Positions 18,889-27,973 are shown, counted from the first letter of the stretch. The stretch: DNA of 64,000 nt from Lysinibacillus louembei (GCF_033880585.1 NZ_CP137624.1:2267501-2331500); one strand, 5' to 3'. The notes: generated from the letters alone by a model not told the origin. Made by a program: numbers and translations.

Positions 18889-19682
18889 ATGGTGTAAAGG
18901 TGTATGTGCGTAGTTGGAATGACCATCTATCGCCAACTCTCGTTTGTTTACATGGCTTTACTGGTAGTGCGAGTACTTGGCAGCAGCTGGCAGCTGAAGT
19001 ACAGGCCCGTGTAGTAGCGGTTGATTTAATAGGACATGGCTTAACAGATGCCCCAGATGATGTAGTACATTATACGATGGATGCACAGGTAGAGCTGTTA
19101 GAAAAGCTATTTGACCAGTTAAATTTGCATTCGATTGTTTTGCTTGGTTATTCGCTTGGTGGTCGTGTAGCGCTTTCTTATGCTGTGCGATATCCAACTC
19201 GAATTCAACAATTAATTTTAGAGAGTGCGTCGCCAGGGTTAGTACAAGAAAGTGAGCGAAATGCTCGTCAAGAAGCAGATAATCAGCTAGCACAAGGCAT
19301 TGAGCAAAATGGGCTAATAACCTTTGTGAATCACTGGGAGAACATTCCGCTATTTGCCTCGCAAAAGCAATTACCTAAAGCGGTGCAGCAGGCTGTACGT
19401 GAGGAACGCTTGCAGCAGCGTGAAAAGGGCTTAGCCAATAGCTTGCGTGGCATGGGCACAGGAGCTATGCCACAGCTATGGGATAAGTTAAATGAGCTAA
19501 AGATGCCTGTTACACTTATAACTGGACAGCTCGATACAAAGTTTGTTGCAATTGCGGAGCGGATGCAGGAGCGTATCCCACAAGCAAAGCATCGAACAAT
19601 TGCAGATGCTGGACATGCAATACATGTGGAAAATCTCGCAGAGTTTGCTACAATAGTAAAGGAAGCATTCCAAGAAATTTAG
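18873..19682 (+). CDS. menH: SHCHC synthase MenH (alpha/beta hydrolase)
   Basis: MenH removes pyruvate from SEPHCHC to give 2-succinyl-6-hydroxy-2,4-cyclohexadiene-1-carboxylate. The 269-residue alpha/beta hydrolase has HGFTGSASTW near the oxyanion region, VDLIGHG, the nucleophile elbow GYSLGG (Ser near residue 95), the acid in GQLDTKF and the histidine in AGHAIHVENL. The start overlaps the menD end and follows GTGAGGAG. It lies between menD and menB as in B. subtilis. Confidence 0.93.
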   Translation: MVTEINGVKVYVRSWNDHLSPTLVCLHGFTGSASTWQQLAAEVQARVVAVDLIGHGLTDAPDDVVHYTMDAQVELLEKLFDQLNLHSIVLLGYSLGGRVALSYAVRYPTRIQQLILESASPGLVQESERNARQEADNQLAQGIEQNGLITFVNHWENIPLFASQKQLPKAVQQAVREERLQQREKGLANSLRGMGTGAMPQLWDKLNELKMPVTLITGQLDTKFVAIAERMQERIPQAKHRTIADAGHAIHVENLAEFATIVKEAFQEI

Positions 19683-19694
19683 GAGGTAACTTTT

Positions 19695-20513
19695 ATGACA
19701 CGTGAGTGGACTTCATTACATACGTATGAAGATATTAAGTATGAATTTTATAACGGGATTGCAAAAATTACAATCAACCGTCCAGAAGTGCGCAATGCAT
19801 TCCGACCAAAAACGGTAGTGGAATTAATTGATGCATTTACACGTGCGCGCGATGATAAAAATATCGGCGTTATTATTTTAACAGGTGAAGGTGAGCATGC
19901 ATTCTGCTCAGGCGGAGACCAAAAAGTACGTGGACATGGTGGCTACGTAGGCGACGATGAAATTCCACGCTTAAATGTACTTGATTTACAACGTTTAATT
20001 CGCGTTATTCCAAAGCCAGTTGTAGCGATGGTAGCAGGCTATGCAATCGGTGGTGGTCACGTATTACATGTCGTTTGTGACTTAACAATTGCAGCTGATA
20101 ATGCACGCTTCGGTCAAACAGGACCAAAAGTAGGCTCATTTGATGCAGGCTACGGTTCAGGCTATTTAGCTCGAATCATCGGTCATAAAAAAGCGCGTGA
20201 AATTTGGTATTTATGCCGTCAATATGATGCGCAGCAAGCATTAGATATGGGCTTAGTCAATACGGTTGTCCCATATGCAGAGCTTGAAGATGAAACGGTA
20301 AAATGGTGTGAGGAAATGCTGGAAATGTCACCGACAGCTCTGCGCTTCTTAAAAGCAGCAATGAACGCTGATACAGATGGCTTAGCAGGTCTTCAACAAA
20401 TGGCAGGCGACGCGACATTGCTTTATTACACAACGGACGAGGCGAAAGAAGGGCGCGATGCATTTAAAGAGAAGCGTAAGCCTGATTTCGGTCAATTCCC
20501 AAGATTCCCTTGA
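19695..20513 (+). CDS. menB: 1,4-dihydroxy-2-naphthoyl-CoA synthase MenB
   Basis: MenB closes the naphthoquinone ring of O-succinylbenzoyl-CoA. The 272-residue crotonase-fold protein has the MenB-specific blocks [21 protein letters not shown], the oxyanion-hole residues around [36 protein letters not shown], and the C-terminal [10 protein letters not shown] and FPRFP. The ATG follows GGAGG. It starts 12 bp after menH and is followed by a terminator, so the men transcript stops here; menE lies 4.8 kb further on, beyond four unrelated genes. Confidence 0.97.
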   Translation: MTREWTSLHTYEDIKYEFYNGIAKITINRPEVRNAFRPKTVVELIDAFTRARDDKNIGVIILTGEGEHAFCSGGDQKVRGHGGYVGDDEIPRLNVLDLQRLIRVIPKPVVAMVAGYAIGGGHVLHVVCDLTIAADNARFGQTGPKVGSFDAGYGSGYLARIIGHKKAREIWYLCRQYDAQQALDMGLVNTVVPYAELEDETVKWCEEMLEMSPTALRFLKAAMNADTDGLAGLQQMAGDATLLYYTTDEAKEGRDAFKEKRKPDFGQFPRFP

Positions 20514-20532
20514 TTTTTAAATGAATAATTGA

Positions 20533-20596
20533 AAATCCGAACTATTCACGAGGTGCTTTAAAATGAGCCTTTCGTAGAAGAGTTCGGATTTTTTTA
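20533..20596 (+). terminator. Terminator of menFDHB
   Basis: Arms AAATCCGAACT and AGTTCGGATTT, enclosing a long partly paired loop, are followed by TTTTTT. Confidence 0.75.
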
Positions 20597-20974
20597 ACTA
20601 AAATACAATATTTTTATGCTTTAAGACCTAATAAATTTTCAAATTTCTACTTTTTATTATAAAAAATACGAAAAAGCTCCTTTGAATTATTATATTATTG
20701 ATAATATAATGAAACTACTAAATTTAGTAAATAAAATTTATAATTAGTTAAAATTACTTACTATACCTATATATATTATAAATTCCATTTTGTTAAGAAA
20801 TTGTTTATTTGTAAATAATAAAATATAGTATATGACTAAAAATAGGAGTATGTAGGGTTATTAATAAGAGGGATTTTATAAAAAAATGATAGAAGATGGA
20901 TAATATAGAGCAAGCTTAATAACTGTGTGACTAATAATACATAAAAATAGTTTTGATATGAGGGAGGGCATATT
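20597..20974. other. A/T-rich gap upstream of the chemoreceptor
   Basis: About 380 bp with no credible gene. It is very A/T-rich and contains a near-perfect palindrome, ATTATATTAT-TG-ATAATATAAT (20689-20710). I see no convincing sigma-D motility promoter. The chemoreceptor ribosome site (GAGGGAGGG) is at its right end. Confidence 0.6.
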
Positions 20975-22657
20975 ATGAAATTTAAAACATTGCGTGCAAA
21001 AATTTTATTTGGTTTTAGCATCGTTTTATTAATTGTGGCAATCCAAAGCATATATGTCGTATATGAAGGGATTAAAATGAACGATGAAATTGGTGAGATG
21101 ATACAAACAGAGCTAGAGCTATCAATTTATGATCAACATTTAGCAAATTCTGTATCTGCACGTATTGCGGCGGCTAGAGGCTATGTGTTGTCTGGTGATC
21201 AAACATTTAAAGATCGTTTTCATGAGTATACAGAGCTATCATTAGCAAATGAGCAAGCTGCTCATCAAATTATGGCTTCTGAAAAATTAGAAGAATTTTC
21301 AGCAAGAGCGAAGGCGTGGCGTGAGCATGTGGAGAAAAATGTGTTTGCCATTTACGATAGCGGTGATAAGGAAAGGGCTATTGCCAATTTAATGAGCTCT
21401 GCTACAGAGGCACGAGAAATTCAATTAGGCTTTGAGGAATTGGCAGCTGGACGTGAAGAAACTGTACGCCAAACAGGAGCAGGACTTGAACAAGATAATG
21501 CTAGAATTAATACAATAACTACTATCGCAGCAATCGTTGTCATTGCTTTAGCTTTAGTCATTGCATTTTATACAGCAACGGTTATTTCTTCACCAGTAAA
21601 GCGCGTTTCGGAGCGTGTACAGCGCATTGCAGATGGCGATTTAACAGACAATGCTTTAAAGGTGTTATCACAGGATGAAGTTGGGCAGTTAACCGTAGCG
21701 ACAAATGCCTTGAGTGAAAAATTACATAGTATGCTGCGTCAAATTCAAAGCGTTTCGAATGAAGTTGCTTCACATAGTGAGGAATTGCTACAATCGGCTG
21801 TGGAAGTGAAAGAGGGAACAACACAAGTTGCTCTGACAATGAATGAAATTGCAGAGGGTACAGAGGCACAGGCGAGCAATGCGAGCGATTTAGCAAGCCA
21901 TATGGACGATTTTGTAGCGAGTGCGCGTGCAGCTGATAACAATGGTGATGATGCCAAGGGACATTCAGATAGTGTGCTAGCATTAGCTACGACAGGCCGT
22001 ACATTAATGGAAGCTTCCACACAGCAAATGTCAAAAATTGATCATATTGTCCATGATGCAGTTGTAAAAGTGGAAGGGTTAAATAATAAAACACAGGCGA
22101 TTTCACAGCTTGTACTAGTGATTAACGATATTGCTAATCAAACAAATCTATTAGCATTGAATGCGGCAATTGAAGCGGCACGTGCTGGTGAATTAGGAAA
22201 AGGTTTTGCGGTCGTGGCAGATGAAGTGCGCAAATTAGCTGAGCAAGTTTCTGTTTCAGTTGTTGATATTTCGCAAATTGTGGAAGAAATCGTAGAAGAA
22301 ACAGGCGATGTAACAGATTCATTGAAATCTAGCTATGGTGAGGTACAAAGTGGTACAACAAAAATTGCAGAAACAAACGAAACGTTCAATCATATTGAAC
22401 AAGCGATTTTTGCGATGTCTGCTAATATAGCAACAGTTTCACAAAATCTAGAGCAAATCGTTGAAAACTCAACAAGTATTAATAAAGCCGTTGATGAAAT
22501 CGCAGCGGTAGCAGAGCAATCGGCCGCAGGGGTGGAGCAAACATCTGCAACGATGCAGCAAACGACTTCAACAATGGAAGAAGTAGCAAACAGTTCTAAC
22601 GAATTAGCAAAAATGGCTGAGGAGCTCAATAAACACATTCAACAATTTAAGCTTTAA
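20975..22657 (+). CDS. Methyl-accepting chemotaxis protein
   Basis: A transmembrane chemoreceptor of 560 residues. TM1 spans about residues 10-30. An extracellular helical sensor follows (about 32-180), in which [15 protein letters not shown] resembles CHASE3-type four-helix sensors. TM2 spans about 183-205, then a HAMP linker ([14 protein letters not shown]), and the cytoplasmic coiled coil has the signalling tip [38 protein letters not shown]. It would bind CheW/CheA. The ligand is not predictable. It stands alone between two terminators, inside the region separating menB from menE. Confidence 0.95.
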   Translation: MKFKTLRAKILFGFSIVLLIVAIQSIYVVYEGIKMNDEIGEMIQTELELSIYDQHLANSVSARIAAARGYVLSGDQTFKDRFHEYTELSLANEQAAHQIMASEKLEEFSARAKAWREHVEKNVFAIYDSGDKERAIANLMSSATEAREIQLGFEELAAGREETVRQTGAGLEQDNARINTITTIAAIVVIALALVIAFYTATVISSPVKRVSERVQRIADGDLTDNALKVLSQDEVGQLTVATNALSEKLHSMLRQIQSVSNEVASHSEELLQSAVEVKEGTTQVALTMNEIAEGTEAQASNASDLASHMDDFVASARAADNNGDDAKGHSDSVLALATTGRTLMEASTQQMSKIDHIVHDAVVKVEGLNNKTQAISQLVLVINDIANQTNLLALNAAIEAARAGELGKGFAVVADEVRKLAEQVSVSVVDISQIVEEIVEETGDVTDSLKSSYGEVQSGTTKIAETNETFNHIEQAIFAMSANIATVSQNLEQIVENSTSINKAVDEIAAVAEQSAAGVEQTSATMQQTTSTMEEVANSSNELAKMAEELNKHIQQFKL

Positions 22658-22675
22658 AACTAAATTACAGCTCTG

Positions 22676-22731
22676 AAAAGTCAGGCTATTAAGGAACACA
22701 TCATGTGGTTTCTTAAATAGTTTGGCTTTTC
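22676..22731 (+). terminator. Terminator of the chemoreceptor gene
   Basis: A long imperfect hairpin (AAAAGTCAGGCTATT... with ...AAATAGTTTGGCTTTT) around loop ATCAT, 18 bp after the stop. Confidence 0.75.
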
Positions 22732-22776
22732 ATTTTACATGGCACATGGCATAATGCAGAAAAGGGTGATAAGTAA

Positions 22777-23442
22777 ATGAGAAAAATTTTAGTTGTGGAT
22801 GATGATCCAAATATTTTACAGCTAGTGAAGCTACATTTACAGTCTTGGCATTATGATATCATTTGTGCTTTAAATGGAATTGAAGCATTACAGCAAATGA
22901 CAGAGGCTGTTGATTTAGCAGTTGTTGATGTAATGATGCCGCAGATGGATGGCTTACAATTAACGAAAAAGTTAAAGGAAGAATGGGAAATTCCAATTTT
23001 GCTGTTGACGGCTAAAGGGCAAATAGAGGATAAAAGAGAAGGTTTTAGTGTTGGGGCAGATGATTATGTCGTCAAGCCTTTTGAGCCAGATGAATTGTTA
23101 TTCCGCATTCAAGCGATTTTACGGCGCTACGATAAGCCAACAGAAACAGCCATTGAAATAGGAGATTTACTCATTGACAGGCGCACATTACAAGTAATCA
23201 AAGGGCAAATGAAACTTGTTTTACCCCTTAAAGAGTTTGAGCTACTTGCTATTCTTGCAAGCAGGGCACAAATTTTTCAAAGAGATTATTTAATGGAGCA
23301 AATATGGGGATTAGATTATGAGAGTGATGATACGTTAAATACACATATTAAACGCCTAAGAGAAAAGCTTGTACGGCTTGAAAGCACTGTACAAATTACG
23401 ACGATACGCGGCGTAGGCTACAAGCTTGAGGTTATGCAATGA
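22777..23442 (+). CDS. OmpR/PhoB-family response regulator
   Basis: 221 residues: receiver domain (1-115) with acidic pocket D8-D9-D10, phospho-acceptor D51 in VVDVMMPQMDG and K100 in VVKPF; then a winged-helix DNA-binding domain (about 125-221) with the typical DTLNTHIKRLREKL and TTIRGVGYKLE. It shares a 4-bp ATGA overlap with the kinase downstream, so the pair is translationally coupled. The kinase has an extracytoplasmic sensor, so the signal is external. Targets are unknown; the downstream membrane gene or menE are candidates by position only. Confidence 0.94.
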   Translation: MRKILVVDDDPNILQLVKLHLQSWHYDIICALNGIEALQQMTEAVDLAVVDVMMPQMDGLQLTKKLKEEWEIPILLLTAKGQIEDKREGFSVGADDYVVKPFEPDELLFRIQAILRRYDKPTETAIEIGDLLIDRRTLQVIKGQMKLVLPLKEFELLAILASRAQIFQRDYLMEQIWGLDYESDDTLNTHIKRLREKLVRLESTVQITTIRGVGYKLEVMQ

Positions 23443-24818
23443 AAATTTACTCTACTTTATATTTCAAATATATTGTCGTGACATTGGCTATTATGTTTTT
23501 TAGTGGTGTACTCGCATTGCTTGCAACAAATGCCTATTATCATCGTGTTATTAAAGAGCAAAACGATGCGAAAAATGTGGCGATTGTGCAAAAGATGACA
23601 CAATATATTATGGAAAATGAGCAGCTAAATTTAGATGCCTATTTGCAAACATTGGCAAATGTTGGTTATCAGTTATATGTAGTTGATGGACAAGGACAGG
23701 ATACCTTTTATGGTAGTGCTTTTCGCTTAACAGAGCTTGATGATAGCGTGAAGCATGCTGTTTTGGAGGGGCAGATTTATCATGGAATGCGCGATTATCC
23801 ACGCCAGCTGTTTATTACAGGTTTTTTTGCCAATGATTTAACAAATTCTGTAGGTGTACCTTTTCATTATAATGGAGAAAAATATGCATTGTTTGTTCGT
23901 CCAGATATTCGTATGCTGTTCAGTGAAATGCATGTTGTACTTGGGAATATGATGCTGATTTCTTTAGTCGCAACGTTAATGGCTATTTTGCTTGCTGCTT
24001 GGTATTTAGTAAAGCCAATACGTGCTTTAACAAAAGCAACAAAGCAAATAGCGAAGGAAGATTATGATGTGACAATTGAGATTGCACGTACAGATGAGCT
24101 TGGGCTATTGGCGAAAAGCTTTAATAAAATGGCGCAGGATTTAAAGCAGCAGGATGAGACGCGCAAAAGCTTTATTCGCAATATTTCTCATGATTTGCAA
24201 ACACCGTTACAAAATATAAATGGCTATGCGAACTTATTAAAAAGTAAAGAGCTAACAGACGAAAATCGCTTGCATTATGCGGACATTATCGAAGCAGAAA
24301 CAGGTCGTCTCTCAAGCTTAACAACGCAGCTCTTACTGCTGAATTCACTAGACGAGCTTGCCTATAAAAGGCAACAAACAGCTATTAATATATCTGAGCA
24401 AATTGAACGAATTGTCATGAAAAATCAATGGCTAATTGAGCAAAAAGAGCTTGCCATATGGCTGCAATTGGACGAGGCGATATTTGATGGTGATGAAACA
24501 TTGCTTGAAAACCTTTGGGAAAATCTTATTGCCAATGCGATTAAATATAATCGTCAAGGTGGCGAAATTAATATTACAGTACAAAGCGATTCGGCTGTAA
24601 TTACGATCAAGATTGCCGATACAGGTATCGGCATTGAACAGGAGCATCTCCCGCATATTTTCAAGCGCTTTTATCGCGTGGATGAAGCGAGACAAACGAA
24701 GGGAACAGGCTTAGGACTGGCGATTGTTCAAGAGATTGTTCATTTTTACAATGGCCAAATTACGATGAATAGCAAAGAAAATGCAGGAACAACAATAATC
24801 ATTAAATTGCCTAAGTAG
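23439..24818 (+). CDS. Two-component sensor histidine kinase
   Basis: 459 residues: TM1 about 10-31, an extracytoplasmic domain about 32-165, TM2 about 170-190, HAMP (VKPIRALTKATKQIAKEDYD) and a HisKA dimerisation helix with H251 in RNISHDLQTPL. The ATPase domain follows, with ENLWENLIANAIKYN (N box), IADTGIGI (G1) and GTGLGLAIV (G2). The H-box SHDLQTPLQNINGYANLL recalls kinases such as HssS of heme-responsive systems, but no heme-efflux genes are nearby, so this is only a resemblance. Coupled to the response regulator by an ATGA overlap. Confidence 0.94.
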   Translation: MKIYSTLYFKYIVVTLAIMFFSGVLALLATNAYYHRVIKEQNDAKNVAIVQKMTQYIMENEQLNLDAYLQTLANVGYQLYVVDGQGQDTFYGSAFRLTELDDSVKHAVLEGQIYHGMRDYPRQLFITGFFANDLTNSVGVPFHYNGEKYALFVRPDIRMLFSEMHVVLGNMMLISLVATLMAILLAAWYLVKPIRALTKATKQIAKEDYDVTIEIARTDELGLLAKSFNKMAQDLKQQDETRKSFIRNISHDLQTPLQNINGYANLLKSKELTDENRLHYADIIEAETGRLSSLTTQLLLLNSLDELAYKRQQTAINISEQIERIVMKNQWLIEQKELAIWLQLDEAIFDGDETLLENLWENLIANAIKYNRQGGEINITVQSDSAVITIKIADTGIGIEQEHLPHIFKRFYRVDEARQTKGTGLGLAIVQEIVHFYNGQITMNSKENAGTTIIIKLPK

Positions 24819-24851
24819 TTCAGCTTGAGTTCAGATAGCGATATTACAATA

Positions 24852-24882
24852 CTTCCATACACAATAGTATGGAGGTTTTTTT
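24852..24882 (+). terminator. Hairpin with T-run that contains the next gene's ribosome site
   Basis: CTTCCATAC and GTATGGAGG pair (one G-T wobble) around ACAATA and are followed by seven T residues, then at once the ATG of the next gene (24883). The 3' arm supplies that gene's GGAGG. It can therefore end the kinase transcript and also hide the ribosome site. Confidence 0.6.
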
Positions 24883-25269
24883 ATGGAAAAAGTATGGAGT
24901 ATACGTTTAATTCGTTTAGCAGCAATTTTTGGTTTAATAGGAGCAGTATTAGGCTCTGATATGGCAGGTTCGGGCAACTACCAATTTAGAGCAATTCATG
25001 CACATATGCTTGTTGTAGGCTGGCTATCCGTTTTTGCATGGGGATTATTTTATAAGATTTATCGTGTTCGTGTGAAAAAGTTGGTATCTTTACATGGTTG
25101 GATGACCGTGATAGGTTCAGTCGGTTTAACAATCGGCATGCTATTTTACAATGTCAATCCACTGCACATGAATGAAGTGTTCACATTAATTACGTTTATT
25201 GCAGGAGGCACTGCCCTATTAGTAAGCTTTTCGTTGTTTATTGCAATTACATTTTTGCTGGAGGAGTGA
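24883..25269 (+). CDS. Small four-helix membrane protein with HAH motif
   Basis: 128 residues, four predicted membrane helices (about 9-27, 38-60, 70-90, 98-125) and short loops. The N-terminal half holds QFRAIHAHMLVVGW (H39, H41), with another histidine in LHGWM (H71), all near membrane faces and suitable for heme or metal. The RAIHAHxxxxGW pattern recalls short relatives of heme-copper oxidase subunit I and NnrS-type proteins, but I cannot assign it. Its ribosome site is inside a terminator-like hairpin, and its stop codon abuts a REP-like repeat. Function unknown; a respiratory or heme-sensing role is a guess. Confidence 0.75.
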   Translation: MEKVWSIRLIRLAAIFGLIGAVLGSDMAGSGNYQFRAIHAHMLVVGWLSVFAWGLFYKIYRVRVKKLVSLHGWMTVIGSVGLTIGMLFYNVNPLHMNEVFTLITFIAGGTALLVSFSLFIAITFLLEE

Positions 25270-25309
25270 ATTGTGTGAGAATTGTGTGTGTGCCTGGCAC
25301 ACACACAAT
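25268..25309 (+). repeat. REP-like dispersed repeat, copy 2
   Basis: GAATTGTGTGAG then AATTGTGTGTGTGCC-T-GGCACACACACAATA, the most symmetrical copy: the palindrome reaches about 14 bp per arm. It begins at the stop codon of the small membrane protein and ends 35 bp before menE. Confidence 0.92.
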
Positions 25310-25344
25310 ATGCTACAATAATTCAATGAAGGAGGCGTTTAAAA

Positions 25345-26775
25345 TTGCAGCCAAATTGGATTAAACAGCGTGCCTATTTAACACCAAATCGCATTGGACT
25401 CCGCTTTGGAGGAGAGAGCTGGACTTTTCAGCAATTGCATGAGGAAGCATTATATAAAGCAAGACAATTAGCCAAATTTGTTGGGCGAGGTGAGCGAGTA
25501 GCGATTTTTGCACCTTCTACCCCAGAGCTGATTAAAGTGATTTATGGGTGTATGCACCTACAGCTAGAAATGGTGCTTTTAAATGGGCGCTTGTCTACGG
25601 AGGAGCTTGCCTATCAAATTGAGGATGCACAGGTAGCGATGGTATTAGCTGCAGCTAGTGACGTACATAAGTTACCACAAAATATCGAAGTTATGACATT
25701 TGAGCAGCTAATAGAGACGGAAGCAATTGAAATCAATATTGCGACAGAGTGGCAGGACAATCAAACGATTTCTATTATGTATACTTCTGGTACAACAGGA
25801 TTTCCGAAAGGTGTACGCCAAACTGTGCAAAATCATAGTATGAGCGCGATTAGCTCTGCATTGAATTTAGGCATTACAGAGCAGGATGTATGGCTTTGTA
25901 CTGTACCAATTTTCCATATTAGTGGATTTTCCATTTTAATGCGGTCATTGTTGTACGGAGCAACAGTTTGCTTATATGAGAAGTTCGATGAGCAGGCTTG
26001 TGTGCAGGAAATTGTAGCAGGACGTGTAACAACTATATCGCTTGTATCAGTTATGCTCGAGCGTGTTTTAAGTGAAATGGAGCGCTTACAGGTGCAGGCG
26101 CATCCTAATTTTAAAACAGTGCTTGCGGGCGGTGGCTCGATTCCAGTTGACTATTTACAGCGTGCAGCGAAAGTACAGCTACCTGTTGTGCAAACATATG
26201 GAATGACAGAAACGTCGTCGCAAACAGCAACGCTTGCTAGCATTGATGCATTGCGTAAAATTGGCTCAGCTGGAAAGCCGCTATTTTTTAATGAGGTACG
26301 CATTCAAGGTACTGATGAGCCATTTGTTGAAGGAGAAATTTGCATTCGTGGCCCGCATGTCACACCAGGCTATATTGGTCGCTTTGCTGAGCGTGCAAGC
26401 ACAGAAAATGGCTGGCTACTAACAGGGGATATTGGCTATTTAGATGATGAGGGCTATTTGTATGTCGTGGATCGTCGTGCAGATTTAATTATTTCTGGTG
26501 GTGAAAACGTTTATCCAGCAGAAATTGAAAATGCCTTACTTGCACATCCAAGCGTATTAGAAGCCGGTGTCTGTGGTTTAATGGATGACAAATGGGGACA
26601 AGTACCGATTGCCTTTGTCGTTTTAAAGCAAGCGGTCACAGAGGCTGAGCTACAGGCATTTTGTCATCAAAGGCTTGCGCGCTACAAGCTACCGAAGCAA
26701 TTTTATTTCGTTGATAGCCTGCCACGCAATGGGGCAAATAAGCTGTTAAGAAGAAAATTAATCGAATTATTATAA
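25345..26775 (+). CDS. menE: O-succinylbenzoate-CoA ligase MenE
   Basis: MenE activates 2-succinylbenzoate with ATP and CoA for MenB. The 476-residue ANL-family ligase has the P-loop-like TISIMYTSGTTGFPKG, the middle VQTYGMTETSSQ, the hinge TGDIGYLDDEGYLYVVDRRADLIISGGENVYPAEIE and the late catalytic lysine in PRNGANKLLRR. TTG at 25345 is the start, 8 nt after AAGGAGG. It is separated from menB by a chemoreceptor, a two-component pair and a small membrane protein, and no menC follows. Identification rests on N-terminal and motif similarity plus nearby men genes. Confidence 0.9.
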   Translation: MQPNWIKQRAYLTPNRIGLRFGGESWTFQQLHEEALYKARQLAKFVGRGERVAIFAPSTPELIKVIYGCMHLQLEMVLLNGRLSTEELAYQIEDAQVAMVLAAASDVHKLPQNIEVMTFEQLIETEAIEINIATEWQDNQTISIMYTSGTTGFPKGVRQTVQNHSMSAISSALNLGITEQDVWLCTVPIFHISGFSILMRSLLYGATVCLYEKFDEQACVQEIVAGRVTTISLVSVMLERVLSEMERLQVQAHPNFKTVLAGGGSIPVDYLQRAAKVQLPVVQTYGMTETSSQTATLASIDALRKIGSAGKPLFFNEVRIQGTDEPFVEGEICIRGPHVTPGYIGRFAERASTENGWLLTGDIGYLDDEGYLYVVDRRADLIISGGENVYPAEIENALLAHPSVLEAGVCGLMDDKWGQVPIAFVVLKQAVTEAELQAFCHQRLARYKLPKQFYFVDSLPRNGANKLLRRKLIELL

Positions 26776-26778
26776 GAT

Positions 26779-26811
26779 AAAGCGCATGAAACCATAGATT
26801 TCATGCGCTTT
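26779..26811. terminator. Hairpin after menE
   Basis: A 13-bp perfect stem (AAAGCGCATGAAA with TTTCATGCGCTTT) and a 7-nt loop between convergent menE and the zinc lipoprotein gene. The T-tract is only the end of the stem, so strength is uncertain. Confidence 0.65.
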
Positions 26812-26813
26812 AC

Positions 26814-26861
26814 GTGTGAATATAAGCTGTTGTGTGCGAAATTCGCTTGCTTACGTGCGAA
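26814..26861. repeat. Short phased repeat GTGCGAA, three copies
   Basis: GTGTGAA at 26814, GTGCGAA at 26834 and GTGCGAA at 26855 (steps of 20 and 21 bp), between the menE hairpin and the end of the zinc lipoprotein gene. It appears to be a smaller relative of the 21-bp phased arrays at 7173 and 14552. Confidence 0.55.
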
Positions 26862-26882
26862 TCATGCCATTCTACCTGTGAT

Positions 26883-27851
26883 TTATTGCAAAGCCTTTGC
26901 CAATTGCTCAATATTATGCTGCATTAATGTGAAATACGTTTCATTATTTTTAATATCATCCTTCGTTAATACGCTTAAATTATGCAATGTTAATGCTTCT
27001 GCTCCAACTTCCTTTTGAATGACAGATGTTAAATTAGAAGAAACATTTTGTTCAAAGAAAATATATTGAATGTTTTCTGCCTTTGCTAAATCCACAATTT
27101 TAGCTAGCTGTTTTTGTGACGGCTCGCTTTGTGAGTTTAAGCCTGCAACAGGTACTTGGTTAAAGCCGTAATGTCCTGCAATATAGCCGAATGCTGCGTG
27201 CGATACGAAAAATGTTTTCTTTGCTGTGCTGGCAGCCATTTCTTCAAAATCAGCGTTCAATTGATCAAGCTCTTTTGTTAAAGCCTCATAATTTTTTGTG
27301 AAGAAAGCCTCTTGTTCAGGCAATGTAGCGACTAACTCATCTTTAATGGCGAGCGCAAGCTCCTTTGAAAGAACAGGAGATAACCAAACATGTGTGTCAT
27401 GCTCATGATGACCGTGTTCCTCATGCTCACCTTCATGGTCGTGATCATGCTCTTCCTCATCCTCTGCATGCACGTGCCCTGTAGAAATATGGAATTGAGC
27501 CTCTGAAATATTGTTTGCAGTTGCAACTAATTTGACATGCTCATTTGCCAATGTTTTTTTAGCATTTTCTACAAAGCCCTCTAACCCTTGCCCAATATAA
27601 AAGAACATGTCAGCATCTGCTAGTGCCATCATATCCTTTTGTGTTGGCTCGAATGAGTGCTCATTTGCGCCAGCAGGGTAAATCGACTGAACATTCACGA
27701 ATTCACCGCCAATACGCTCTGTAAAATATTGCAGTGGATAAACAGTTGTATAAACAGAAATTGTATCCTCAGATGAATTTTGCTCCTCACTACCACATGC
27801 TGCTAGCAATGCGACGATAGCGAATAAAAAGAAATAAAAAGTTTTTTTCAT
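26883..27851 (-). CDS. znuA: Zinc ABC transporter substrate-binding lipoprotein (ZnuA/AdcA-like)
   Basis: A 322-residue cluster-9 solute-binding protein anchored outside the membrane. The signal peptide ends in lipobox LLAAC (Cys19). Metal ligands are expected at the histidine in GANEHSFEPT, at DTHVWLSP after the histidine/acid-rich loop (HVHAEDEEEHDHDHEGEHEEHGHH), at VSHAAFGYIAGHYG and at the late FFEQNV. The His-rich loop and two Zur boxes upstream point to zinc rather than manganese. The gene stands alone; permease and ATPase partners must lie elsewhere. The ATG follows AGGAGAG. Confidence 0.92.
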   Translation of the reverse strand: MKKTFYFFLFAIVALLAACGSEEQNSSEDTISVYTTVYPLQYFTERIGGEFVNVQSIYPAGANEHSFEPTQKDMMALADADMFFYIGQGLEGFVENAKKTLANEHVKLVATANNISEAQFHISTGHVHAEDEEEHDHDHEGEHEEHGHHEHDTHVWLSPVLSKELALAIKDELVATLPEQEAFFTKNYEALTKELDQLNADFEEMAASTAKKTFFVSHAAFGYIAGHYGFNQVPVAGLNSQSEPSQKQLAKIVDLAKAENIQYIFFEQNVSSNLTSVIQKEVGAEALTLHNLSVLTKDDIKNNETYFTLMQHNIEQLAKALQ

Positions 27852-27868
27852 TGTTCAACTCTCCTAAA

Positions 27869-27926
27869 TAGTAATTATTACGATTTGAATAAATCAACAA
27901 TTTTTATCATATCGTAATCATTACGA
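27869..27926 (-). promoter_or_regulatory. Two Zur boxes upstream of the zinc lipoprotein
   Basis: TCGTAATCATTACGA (27912-27926) is a perfect match to the B. subtilis Zur consensus TCGTAATNATTACGA. TAGTAATTATTACGA (27869-27883) is a near match. They are 43 bp apart, about four helical turns, just upstream of the gene, so zinc repression by Zur is well supported. Confidence 0.9.
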
Positions 27927-27941
27927 AAAAACAACAAAAAA

Positions 27942-27973
27942 AGCCTTCGAAAATTTATTTTTTTTTCGAAGGC
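27942..27973 (-). terminator. Terminator of yidD
   Basis: On the minus strand GCCTTCGAAAA pairs with TTTTCGAAGGC and is followed by TTTTTTTG. The stem starts inside the last codons of yidD. Confidence 0.8.
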
